Under the pieces are notes generated by a model. That model saw only the letters and a program-made list of their open reading frames with translations. It was not told the origin of the DNA and searched no databases. Position numbers and translations under genes: made by a program. From the NCBI RefSeq assembly GCF_038433155.1, contig NZ_JBCDMW010000034.1, positions 1 through 64,000 on the forward strand: a DNA stretch of 64,000 bases, written 5' to 3'. This document shows, in pieces, positions 26,468 to 34,028 of this stretch (the stretch's first letter is position 1; each line of letters begins with the position of its first letter). The DNA is from Luteococcus sp038433155 (GTDB lineage: Bacteria; Actinomycetota; Actinomycetes; Propionibacteriales; Propionibacteriaceae).

Positions 26468-27243
26468 GGCTTCTCCTTGTTCTCGGTGGTCTTCGCCTTC
26501 TCCAGGGCGGCGGTGTGGGCGTATTCGGCGAGCGTCTTCATGCCATAGGCGCGGGCGGTGGAATCGTGCAGCTCCAGCACCTGGCGTCGCATCCGCTCGT
26601 TGAACTGGTGGGCGATCTCACCCGGGTGGGGGTGCATCGGGGCGCCGATCACCACGTGCACGGTGGGCCGGTTCAGCGGCAGCGTCTTCTGGGTCGACGG
26701 CCAGGCGGCGTAGGCACCCACCAGGGCGATCGGCACGGCGGGCACCTTGCGGCTGATGCACAACGCGGCGGCGCCGGGCTTGAAGGGAGCCATCGCGCCG
26801 GTGCGGGAGCGGGTGCCCTCCGGGAAGAGGAGCAGCGGCACCCCGTCGCTCAGCAGGCTGCCGGCCAGGCCCTTTCGGCCCCGGGTGCCCTTGCGGTCCA
26901 CCGGGAAGGCGTTGAAGAACAGGGCGGTGGGGGCGGCCTTCCACCAGGCGTCGAAGAAGTAGTCCGCGGCGGCGCCGGCGGAGAGGAACTGCGACAACCG
27001 ACGCGGCAGCGAGCCGATGATCAGCGGGGCGTCGAAGTGGCTGGAATGGTTGGCCACCGCAATGAAGGCGCCCTCCAGATCATCCAAGTTCTCCTGGCCG
27101 ACGACGTGGACGTCCAACAACCGCCAGATGGCCGGTTTGAGCAGCAGCAGTTGGGCGCTGCTGCGCGTCGTGGCCAACGGCTTGGAGCGATAGCGTGCGC
27201 GCTCACCCCCGGGGAACTTGATCCGATCGGTGAAGGCGTTCAC
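26464..27243 (-). CDS. PlsC-family 1-acyl-glycerophosphate acyltransferase
   Basis: A membrane-associated acyltransferase of 259 residues. Motif I NHSSHFD (catalytic His and Asp) and motif III FPEGTRSR are intact, followed by VPAVPIALVGA (motif IV). It would acylate a glycerol- or dihydroxyacetone-phosphate backbone. Longer upstream frames are extensions through the SDR gene; GTG 27243 overlaps the SDR stop as GTGA, and the end overlaps the next GTGA. Coupling of all three genes suggests a common lipid product. Which acceptor it uses (lysophosphatidate, DHAP, or alkyl-glycerol-3-phosphate) is not visible. Confidence 0.84.
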   Translation of the reverse strand: MNAFTDRIKFPGGERARYRSKPLATTRSSAQLLLLKPAIWRLLDVHVVGQENLDDLEGAFIAVANHSSHFDAPLIIGSLPRRLSQFLSAGAAADYFFDAWWKAAPTALFFNAFPVDRKGTRGRKGLAGSLLSDGVPLLLFPEGTRSRTGAMAPFKPGAAALCISRKVPAVPIALVGAYAAWPSTQKTLPLNRPTVHVVIGAPMHPHPGEIAHQFNERMRRQVLELHDSTARAYGMKTLAEYAHTAALEKAKTTENKEKP

Positions 27244-28016
27244 TTCTTGTGCCTGCTCGACGAGAGCTTGCCGGAGAACCAGCGGATGAAACCCCGAGGG
27301 CCATGGGTGGCCACCCCGATGGCAACCTTCCACTTGGCGGTGGGGATGGAGATCGGCTTGCCCGCCTCCGCGTCGGCCAGGGCCTCGCGCACCAGCACGT
27401 CGGGATCCACCCAGACGACGCCGGGCAGATTGTCCGAGCTGATCCCGGCCCGCTGGTGGAATTCGGTGTGCACCCAACCCGGGCACAGCGCGGTCGCGGT
27501 GACCCCCGTGCCCTTCAGCTCGATCCCCAACGCCTGGGTGTAGCTCAGCACCCACGCCTTGATCGCCGAATAGTTGCCGCTGAAGATCCATGCGCTGGTG
27601 GAGGAGACATTGATGATCCGGCCGCTGCCGCGGGCCGCCATCGCGCGCCCGGCGGCGCCGGACAGCTGCAGCACGGCGAAGCACATCACGTCCATCGCAC
27701 GGCGCTGGGTCTCCAACTGGTCCTTGTCCAGCAGCTTGGCGTGCAGCCCGAAGCCGGCATTGTTCACCACCAGGTCCAGCGGATGCGCCGGGTCCTCGAT
27801 CCAGTCGGCCACCCGGGTCACGTCCTCGGGCTTCGACAGGTCAGCGGTGAGGCATTCCACCTGCACCCCGTGCGCGGAGGACAGTTCCGCGGCAAGGGCA
27901 TTCATCCGTTCGGTGTCCCGGGCGACGATCACGACGTCGTCCCCGCGGGCCGCGAGAACCCGGACGAAGGCGTTGCCGATGCCGGAGGTGCCACCGGTGA
28001 CCAGAGCTGTTGCCAT
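27240..28016 (-). CDS. Short-chain dehydrogenase/reductase
   Basis: A classical SDR of 258 residues using NAD(P)H. The cofactor motif TGGTSGIG is at residues 7-14, NNAG near 86-89, the catalytic Ser in INVSSTS, and Tyr/Lys in YSAIK. The C-terminus is basic and may be peripheral to membrane. As first gene of the SDR-PlsC-FAD operon it is a candidate for the ketone reduction of acyl- or alkyl-DHAP, but the sequence alone would also allow other carbonyl substrates. ATG 28016 is preceded by TAAGTT at 6 bases and has no clear ribosome site, indicating a leaderless transcript. Confidence 0.82.
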   Translation of the reverse strand: MATALVTGGTSGIGNAFVRVLAARGDDVVIVARDTERMNALAAELSSAHGVQVECLTADLSKPEDVTRVADWIEDPAHPLDLVVNNAGFGLHAKLLDKDQLETQRRAMDVMCFAVLQLSGAAGRAMAARGSGRIINVSSTSAWIFSGNYSAIKAWVLSYTQALGIELKGTGVTATALCPGWVHTEFHQRAGISSDNLPGVVWVDPDVLVREALADAEAGKPISIPTAKWKVAIGVATHGPRGFIRWFSGKLSSSRHKK

Positions 28017-28022
28017 GCCCCA

Positions 28023-28028
28023 AACTTA
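28023..28028 (-). promoter_or_regulatory. -10 hexamer, leaderless SDR operon mRNA
   Basis: TAAGTT on the minus strand, 6 bases before ATG 28016. It drives the three-gene lipid operon. Confidence 0.55.
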
Positions 28029-28070
28029 CGGCACCGCGAGGGGCGTCGCATTTCACGGGTCGTGGCCGGG

Positions 28071-28097
28071 AGCCTCCGGGCCGGTCGCCCGGAGGCT
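28071..28097. promoter_or_regulatory. Inverted repeat in the divergent SDR/lipoprotein spacer
   Basis: AGCCTCCGGG and CCCGGAGGCT are perfect 10-bp arms with 7 bases between. The right arm runs into TAGGCT (28097-28102), a likely -10 of the lipoprotein gene. Because both flanking genes point away, it cannot be a terminator and is a candidate operator. Confidence 0.45.
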
Positions 28098-28168
28098 AGG
28101 CTGACGGAGTTGACGCCGACGTCGGCGCCCCGGGTCTGACCGGAGGCTGTCACCAGAAGGAGTTTCCC

Positions 28169-28789
28169 ATGTCCATCCGCCGCACCGTCCTGGCCACGGC
28201 CGCCCTGGCCCTGGTGATCCCGTTGGCTGCCTGCGGGGGGAGCCAGGACACCCCGGCCACCACCAGCCCCGCCAGCTCGTCGTCGGCCCCCGGTGAGGTG
28301 GCCGGCACCGCCGGTGGACAGCCGAGCGCGTCCGAGGCCACCGACGCCACCACGCCGGAGGCCGCCGTCACTGGTGACGGGTCACAGAGCACGGCGGCCA
28401 GCCCGGCCAGTCCCGCAGCGAGCCAGGCCCGTACGGCGGCCAGCCAGGCCAGCGCCGCGGCCAGCCTGCCGGCCGGCGTCAAGAAGTTCGCCACCGCCAC
28501 GCTGCCCGCCAAGGTTGGCAACTACACCGGCAACAACGGGATGTACACCGGCGGCTCGCAGGACGACATGGTGATGATGACCCTGTCTCCAAACCTGGAG
28601 TTCACGAAGGTGGTGGGCAAGCTCTCCGGCAAGGTCACCGACGGACTGGCCACCTGCGGCACCGCCGACGGGGTGACCAGCTGCTTCGCCCCGCTCGACG
28701 GTGGGGTGCTGTGGCTGCAGGGCACGGACCAGACCAAGGCCGTCGAGCTGGCCCAGCTGACCAAGCAGGTCTACGCCACCTTCGCCTGA
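28169..28789 (+). CDS. Secreted lipoprotein of unknown function
   Basis: A 206-residue lipoprotein. The signal peptide ends in the lipobox LAAC (Cys 21), followed by GGS, so it should be lipid-anchored on the outer face of the membrane. Residues about 25-110 are a Ser/Ala/Thr/Pro-rich linker. The C-terminal 95 residues form a compact domain starting LPAGVKKFATATLPAKVGNYTG, with two cysteines (TCGTADGVTSCF) that may bridge. I do not recognise this domain. An AAGGAG ribosome site precedes the ATG. It is convergent with the GntR gene. Confidence 0.75.
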   Translation: MSIRRTVLATAALALVIPLAACGGSQDTPATTSPASSSSAPGEVAGTAGGQPSASEATDATTPEAAVTGDGSQSTAASPASPAASQARTAASQASAAASLPAGVKKFATATLPAKVGNYTGNNGMYTGGSQDDMVMMTLSPNLEFTKVVGKLSGKVTDGLATCGTADGVTSCFAPLDGGVLWLQGTDQTKAVELAQLTKQVYATFA

Positions 28790-28791
28790 GA

Positions 28792-28807
28792 CGGGGCGCA
28801 CGCCCCG
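28792..28807. terminator. Small hairpin between convergent lipoprotein and gntR genes
   Basis: CGGGGCG and CGCCCCG form a 7-bp stem in the 21-base gap. It may end both transcripts; there is no T-run. Confidence 0.4.
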
Positions 28808-28810
28808 GGC

Positions 28811-29551
28811 TCAGCCCCGGCGCAGCGTGTTGTCCACCACGTAGGAGTCGCCCCGGTAGGAGTGCTCCCCATACTCCAGGCCCTTGCCGTCGGCGCCGTG
28901 GCTGAGCCACTGCACCGTGAGGACCGCGTCGGCCCGGGTCAGGCCCAGCAGGCGCCGTTCCCGGGCGGTGGGCAACCGAGCCCCGATCCGTTGCTGCACC
29001 TCGGCCTTGTCATGCCCGCGTTCGGCCAGCACCGCATAGAGGCTCCGGCCGGTGAAGTCGTCGGCGGTCACGTCGTGGAAGTCCGGTGGCAGCCAGGATC
29101 GCAGGACCACCAGGGGAATCCCGTCGCTGTAGCGCAGCCGCTCCAGGTAGACCAGCGGGGTGCCCGGCGCCAAGCCCAGGGCCTCCGCGGCCAGCCGGTT
29201 GGGGCGGGAGGCCTGCAGCCGCAGCACCTCGGTGCGCGGATCCCGGCCGGCGCCCTGCAACTCGTCGAAGAGCGGAGTCAGGGAGTCCTTCTTGCCCACC
29301 ACCTGCCGCGCGACGTGGGTGCCCACGCCACGTCGTCGCACCAGCAGGCCCTGACGGACCAGCTCGTTGATCGCCTTGCGGATGGTGGGGCGGGACAGGT
29401 GGAGGCGGGCCACCAGCGCCAGCTCGTTCTCGAAGGGGTCGCCCGGCTTCAATGCCCCGCTGCGGATGGCGCCGGCCCACTGTTCGGCCAGTTGATGGTA
29501 GAGCGGGACAGGACTGGTGCGGTCCACCACCACCGGGAGGCTGCTGGGCAT
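28811..29551 (-). CDS. GntR-family regulator (HutC/UTRA type)
   Basis: A 246-residue repressor. A winged helix-turn-helix lies at about residues 10-80 (PLYHQLAEQWAGAIRSG, LSRPTIRKAINELVRQGLLVRRRGVGTHV) and a UTRA ligand-binding domain covers about 95-240. It diverges from the sugar ABC operon at 29644 and probably binds the GTGACAA/TTGTCAC sites in the shared spacer, released by a sugar phosphate or similar. ATG 29551 follows TAGCTT at 7 bases (leaderless); the longer frame to 29593 would overlap the operator. Confidence 0.86.
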   Translation of the reverse strand: MPSSLPVVVDRTSPVPLYHQLAEQWAGAIRSGALKPGDPFENELALVARLHLSRPTIRKAINELVRQGLLVRRRGVGTHVARQVVGKKDSLTPLFDELQGAGRDPRTEVLRLQASRPNRLAAEALGLAPGTPLVYLERLRYSDGIPLVVLRSWLPPDFHDVTADDFTGRSLYAVLAERGHDKAEVQQRIGARLPTARERRLLGLTRADAVLTVQWLSHGADGKGLEYGEHSYRGDSYVVDNTLRRG

Positions 29552-29558
29552 GGAAGCC

Positions 29559-29564
29559 AAGCTA
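29559..29564 (-). promoter_or_regulatory. -10 hexamer, leaderless gntR mRNA
   Basis: TAGCTT on the minus strand, 7 bases before ATG 29551. Confidence 0.5.
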
Positions 29565-29582
29565 TCAGCGCAACGGCCGGGG

Positions 29583-29622
29583 TACAGTGACAATGATGAC
29601 CTTTGTCACCTGTCCTTGTCAC
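29583..29622 (+). promoter_or_regulatory. GntR operator cluster at the ABC operon promoter
   Basis: GTGACAA (29587-29593) and TTGTCAC (29603-29609) form an inverted repeat, and a second TTGTCAC follows at 29616-29622. TACAGT at 29583-29588 fits a -10 whose start site falls inside the operator, as expected for repression by the neighbouring GntR protein. Confidence 0.6.
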
Positions 29623-29643
29623 CTCTCCCCACAGGAGAACCCC

Positions 29644-30624
29644 GTGAAGTCCCGTCTGATCCCCAGCCTGGCCATCGTGGCCTCCCTCCTGCTGATGGCT
29701 GGTTGCTCGGCCACCGGTGGCCGAGCGGCCGCCGAGAAGTCGGCCGCCGGCGGTGGCTGCGCCAGCACCACCATGAAGGTCACGATGATCACCCACTCCG
29801 CTCCCGGCGACGACTTCTGGGACCTGGTGCGCAAGGGCGCGGAGGACGCCGCCAAGAAGGACTGCATCGCGCTGGAGTACCAGGCCAGCCCGGAGGGTGC
29901 CGAGCAGGCCAACCTGGTCAATGCCGCGGTGGACAAGAAGGTGGACGGGATTGCCGTCACCCTGTCCAAGCCGGAGCAGATGACCCCGGCGGTCAAGGCG
30001 GCCGTCAAGGCTGGCGTCCCGGTCACCGCGCTGAACGGCGGCGTCGACGTCTGGCAGGGGCTGGGCGTGCAGGGTTTCTTCGGCCAGGAGGACAAGGTGG
30101 CCGGCCAGAAGACCGGCGAGAAGCTCAAGGCCGACGGGGCGCAGAAGGTGCTGTGCATCCTGCACGAGCAGGGCAATGTGGGCAATGAATCCCGCTGCGC
30201 CGGCGTGAAGCAGGTGCTGCCCACCACCGAGACGCTCTATGTCACCGGCACTGACATCGCCGACGTCGAGACCAAGATCACCGCCAAGCTGCAGCAGGAC
30301 AAGCAGATCGACACCGTGCTGGGGCTCAAGGCATCCGTCGCCTTGACCGCCGTGAAGTCGGTCAAGGAGGCCAAGTCGAGCGCGAAGGTCGCCACCTTCG
30401 ACACCAATGCCGAGCTGGTCAAGGCCATTCAGGACGGCAGCATCGCCTTCGCGGTGGACCAGCAGCCCTACCTGCAGGGCTACCTGGCCGTCGACGCGCT
30501 GTGGCTCTACAAGACCAATGGCAACTCGATTGGCGGCGGCACCGCGACGCTGACCGGGCCCGCCTTCATTGACAAGTCCAATGTGGACAGCGTCGCCACC
30601 TACGCCGCGGCGGGCAAGCGATGA
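29644..30624 (+). CDS. CUT2-type sugar ABC transporter substrate-binding lipoprotein
   Basis: A ribose/fructose-type periplasmic binding protein of 326 residues, lipid-anchored. The signal ends in MAGC (Cys about 20). The two-lobed type I fold is visible: KVTMITHSAPGDDFWDLVRKGAEDAA, VDGIAVTLSKPE, VPVTALNGG, then AVDQQPYLQGYLAVDALWL. GTG 29644 has AGGAG 8 bases upstream; the longer frame from 29452 runs through gntR. The operon order (binding protein, permease, single-domain ATPase) resembles the fructose FrcBCA system more than RbsA types with a duplicated ATPase, but the sugar is not proven. Confidence 0.86.
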   Translation: MKSRLIPSLAIVASLLLMAGCSATGGRAAAEKSAAGGGCASTTMKVTMITHSAPGDDFWDLVRKGAEDAAKKDCIALEYQASPEGAEQANLVNAAVDKKVDGIAVTLSKPEQMTPAVKAAVKAGVPVTALNGGVDVWQGLGVQGFFGQEDKVAGQKTGEKLKADGAQKVLCILHEQGNVGNESRCAGVKQVLPTTETLYVTGTDIADVETKITAKLQQDKQIDTVLGLKASVALTAVKSVKEAKSSAKVATFDTNAELVKAIQDGSIAFAVDQQPYLQGYLAVDALWLYKTNGNSIGGGTATLTGPAFIDKSNVDSVATYAAAGKR

Positions 30625-31724
30625 GTGCGCAGGAAACAGGTGCCGTCGCCACAGCAGAGGGCGGGCCTGGGAATGGTGACCCACTGGGCGAACAGGTGGC
30701 CGACGACCGGACCCGCGAGCGTTCCCTGGCCACCCGGCTGCTGGTGCGCCCGGAGATCGGGTCCCTGGTGGGCGGGCTGGCGATCATGGTCTTCTTCCTG
30801 GCCGTCGCCCCCAGCTTCCGGAACCTGGACAACATCGGGACAATCCTCTACCAGGCGTCGACCATCGGCATGATGGCCGTTCCCATTGCCATGTTGATGA
30901 TCGGTGGGGAGTTCGACCTCTCGGCCGGCGTGCTGGTCACCACCGCCGGTCTGGCCGCGGCCCTGCTCAGCTGGTGGTTCAACCTGAACGTCTGGGTGGG
31001 GGTGCTGCTGGCGCTGCTGGTGACATTGGCGATTGGCCTGGTCAACGGGTTGTTGTTGGTGCGCACCAAGTTGCCCAGCTTCCTCACCACCCTGAGCACC
31101 TTCTTCGTGCTGCAGGGCGTGAATCTGGGTGTGACCCGCTGGGTCAGCGGCGGCGTCGCCTCGGCGTCGATCAGCGACATGGAGGGCTGGGAATCCGCCC
31201 GCAAGCTGTTTGCCGCCCAGTTTGCGCTGAACTTCGGCGGGCACACCATCACGTTGCGGATCACCCTGCTCTTCTGGCTGCTGCTCACCCTGGTGGGGGC
31301 ATGGATCATGCTGCGCACCCGGCAGGGCAACTGGGTGCTGGCCGTCGGCGGCGACGAGTCCGCCGCCCGCGCCTCCGGTGTGCCGGTGCGACGCACCAAG
31401 GTGGCGCTCTATCTGTTCGTCGGCTTCTGTGCCTGGCTGAGCGGGATGCACCTGCTGTTCGGCTACGGCGTGGTGCAGTCCGGTGAGGGTGTCGGCAAGG
31501 AGTTCATCTACATCATCGCCGCGGTGATCGGCGGCTGCCTGATGAATGGTGGCTTCGGGTCCGTCGTCGGTGCCTCCGTCGGGGCGCTGATCTACGGCAT
31601 GACCCAGTTGGGCATCAACTACGCCGGCTGGAATCCCGACTGGTTCAAGACCTTCCTGGGCGTGATGCTCCTGGCCTCCACGCTGCTGAATGTCTGGCTG
31701 AAGCGAAAGGCGGAACAGCGATGA
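30621..31724 (+). CDS. CUT2-type sugar ABC transporter permease
   Basis: A 367-residue inner-membrane permease with about ten hydrophobic segments. The conserved CUT2 regions are MIGGEFDLSAG, LVNGLLLVRTKLPSFLTTLST and the C-terminal AVIGGCLMNGGFGSVVGASVGALI. The long N-terminal 40 residues are hydrophilic and cytoplasmic. The ATG overlaps the binding-protein stop (ATGA), and its own end overlaps the ATPase start the same way. Confidence 0.88.
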   Translation: MSAQETGAVATAEGGPGNGDPLGEQVADDRTRERSLATRLLVRPEIGSLVGGLAIMVFFLAVAPSFRNLDNIGTILYQASTIGMMAVPIAMLMIGGEFDLSAGVLVTTAGLAAALLSWWFNLNVWVGVLLALLVTLAIGLVNGLLLVRTKLPSFLTTLSTFFVLQGVNLGVTRWVSGGVASASISDMEGWESARKLFAAQFALNFGGHTITLRITLLFWLLLTLVGAWIMLRTRQGNWVLAVGGDESAARASGVPVRRTKVALYLFVGFCAWLSGMHLLFGYGVVQSGEGVGKEFIYIIAAVIGGCLMNGGFGSVVGASVGALIYGMTQLGINYAGWNPDWFKTFLGVMLLASTLLNVWLKRKAEQR

Positions 31725-32629
31725 GTGCTGAGCAGAGCAAGGGGGGACGACCCCCCTTGAACCCCCCGAAGGACTCGCGCGTCTCGCTCCTCGCAGGCTC
31801 GGAGCTGCGCTCGTCAGAGGAAGATCCAGTCCCATCCACGGCCTCGGAAGGATCCGGGGCTGGGGAGACCGCGATCTTGGAACTCAAGGACGCGGGGAAG
31901 AGCTACGGGAATGTCGAGGCGCTGCGCGGGGTGAACCTGGTGGCTCGCGCCGGTGAGGTCACCTGCGTGCTGGGTGACAACGGCGCCGGCAAGTCCACCC
32001 TGATCAAGATCATTGCGGGGTTGCACGAGCACTCGTCGGGGGAACTGCTGGTGGCCGGCGAACCCACCCGCTTCGGCTCCCCCCGGGATGCCCAGGCCGC
32101 CGGGATCGCGACGGTCTACCAGGACCTGGCGCTGGCGCCGCTGATGGCGGTCTGGCGCAACTTCTTCCTGGGCAATGAGCTGACCCGCAAGCCCTTCGGC
32201 CGGCTGGACATCGCCCGGATGAAGCAGATCAGCGGCGACGCGATGCGCCGGATGGGGATCGACATCCCGGACCTGGAGACCCCCGTCGGGTCATTGTCCG
32301 GCGGGCAGCGCCAGTGCGTCGCGATCGCCCGGGCGGTGCACTTCGGCGCCAAGGTGCTGGTGCTGGACGAGCCGACCGCCGCGCTGGGCGTGAAGCAGTC
32401 CGGCGTGGTGCTGCGCTACATCGCCAAGGCCCGCCAGGCCGGCGTCGCGGTGGTCTTCATCACCCACAACCCCAACCACGCCTGGCTGGTGGGCGACCAC
32501 TTCGTCGTGCTGAAGCTGGGGCGGGTGAGCCTGGACGGCACCAAGGAGTCGATCACGCTGGACCAGCTGACCGCGGAGATGGCCGGCGGGGCCGAGCTGG
32601 ACGCCCTGGCGCACGAGCTGCAGGCCTGA
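31721..32629 (+). CDS. Sugar ABC transporter ATPase with a repeat-like N-terminal extension
   Basis: A 302-residue ABC ATPase that energises the CUT2 importer. It has Walker A GDNGAGKST, Q-loop VYQDLA, signature LSGGQRQ, Walker B VLVLDEPTA and the switch His in FITHN. It is a single domain, unlike duplicated RbsA-type subunits. The ABC domain proper begins near residue 50 (AILELKDAGKSYG). The first 48 residues are a low-complexity extension whose DNA includes an AAGGGGGG/CCCCCCTT hairpin and a stretch resembling intergenic repeats elsewhere in the window, so it may derive from repeat insertion. Confidence 0.87.
   Translation: MSAEQSKGGRPPLNPPKDSRVSLLAGSELRSSEEDPVPSTASEGSGAGETAILELKDAGKSYGNVEALRGVNLVARAGEVTCVLGDNGAGKSTLIKIIAGLHEHSSGELLVAGEPTRFGSPRDAQAAGIATVYQDLALAPLMAVWRNFFLGNELTRKPFGRLDIARMKQISGDAMRRMGIDIPDLETPVGSLSGGQRQCVAIARAVHFGAKVLVLDEPTAALGVKQSGVVLRYIAKARQAGVAVVFITHNPNHAWLVGDHFVVLKLGRVSLDGTKESITLDQLTAEMAGGAELDALAHELQA
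31739..31758 (+). repeat. Hairpin inside the 5' coding region of the ATPase
   Basis: An 8-bp perfect stem AAGGGGGG/CCCCCCTT with loop ACGA at codons 7-13. It could slow or modulate translation of the ATPase relative to the permease. Confidence 0.55.
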
Positions 32630-32687
32630 GCCCCGGCGCACGTCGGACCTGGCTGTGGGCAGCCCCGGTCGTGGCACAGTTGACCGG

Positions 32688-34008
32688 GTGCGCGTTCCCT
32701 CCCTGTATCGACGGCTGTTCTGGCCGATCCTGGCCCCGTCGCTGCTGATCGGCGTTGCTGGCGGGGCGACGGTACCGGTGCAGGTACTGGCCGCGATGCA
32801 GCTGGGCGCCTCCGCGTCGCTGGCGGCGGCCATCGTTGCGATCGTCGGTGGGATCGGTTTGGCGACGACGGTGCATGCCGGCCGGCTGATCGACCGGTTG
32901 GGTGACAAGCGCGCGATGCTGCTGGCCACCGGGGTGATCGCCGTCTTCACCGCCGTGACCATAGCCGCGCTGGTCTGGGGCGGGCGTGGGGCGCTGGTGC
33001 TGTTCATGGCCGCCGCCTTCGGCCGGGCACCCGCGATGAACATCTGGAGCCTGGCTCGGCAGGCCTACACCGCGGATCACGTCGGCCCCGACGAGGTGGG
33101 CAGGGCAATGACCGCGCTGGGCGGCACCATGCGGATCGGCAACCTGATCGGCCCGCTGGTGGGCGGTGTGCTTCTGCTCTGGCTGCCGCTGTGGAGCGTC
33201 TTCGTGCTGAGCGTGCTCTGCGCGGTGCTGGCCGTCGCGATCCTCTATCGCCCGGAAGGGTCCGTGGTGGCCGCCCAACCCCTCGACAGGCGCGGGGACC
33301 GTGGTTCCGTCGCTGCCCACGCAACCACGATGGCCCAGCCTGTCGAGGCCGCTGGTGGTGACGTGCGCGCCGAACCAACCACGATGGCCGAGCCTGTCGA
33401 GGCCTCCTCGCCCAGCGGTGTCCGCTGGAGCCGGGTGATCCTGGCGGGGATAGCCATCACCACCCTGGCCGTCGCCCGCGTCGCGCAGCCCGTGACCGTG
33501 CAGCTCTGGGGCGTGCACATCGGTCTGCATGAATCCACCATCTCGCTGGTGATCGCCGCCGGTGCGGCAATCGAGATCATCCTGATGTTCCCCGGCGGTT
33601 ACCTCAAGGACCGGCTGGGCCGGGCGATGATCCTGATCACCTGCCTGTTGATCTACGGCACCGGCTTCCTGCTGGTGGTTCCGTTCAGCGCCTGGTGGGG
33701 GCTGGTGGGCATGGTGCTGGCCGTCGTCGTGATGGCCGTCGGCAATGGTCTGGGCGCCGGGGTGAACATGACGATCGGCGCCGACCTGAGCCCCAGCCAG
33801 GGGCGCGGCCGCTTCCTGGGGGGTCTGGGCGCTGTTCAGCAATGTGGGTGTGCTGGGCGGGCCGCTGCTGATCTCGCTGCTGGTGGCGACGGTCAGCGTC
33901 CAGGCCGCGGTGCTGGCGATCGGCGGAATCGCCGTTGCCGGGGCGGCCTGGATGACGGCCTTCGCCGGGAGGATCGGTCTGCCCAAGGGAGTCGCCCGGC
34001 AGGGCTGA
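32688..34008 (+). pseudogene. MFS transporter, frameshifted at a G6 run
   Basis: A 12-helix major-facilitator transporter of about 440 residues. Helix 1 and the A-motif region (AGRLIDRLGDKRAM) and the equivalent after helix 8 (GGYLKDRLGRAM) are normal. At 33818-33823 six Gs shift the frame: the first frame reads RFLGGLGAVQQ, while removing one G gives FLGVWALFSNVGVLGGPLL, a typical helix 11, and continues to a TGA at 34006-34008. Unshifted translation instead runs about 700 bases into the opposite-strand reductase gene. The central cytoplasmic loop (about 33256-33420) carries an in-frame insert of dispersed repeats (motifs TTMAQPVEA and TTMAEPVEA). GTG 32688 is a reasonable start. Substrate unknown. 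Confidence 0.75.
33280..33403. repeat. Three dispersed-repeat copies inside the MFS gene
   Basis: One inverted copy (33280-33306) and two direct copies (33323-33349, 33377-33403) of the AACCACGATGGCCGAGCCTGTCGAGGC family lie between the sequences for helices 6 and 7. Confidence 0.75.
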
Positions 34009-34028
34009 GGCCCAGCGACGCCCCCGCC

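Noticed and set aside
30600..31835. Minus-strand 411-residue frame opposite the CUT2 permease
   Set aside because: Gln/His/Gly-rich antisense frame; the plus strand encodes a clear permease.
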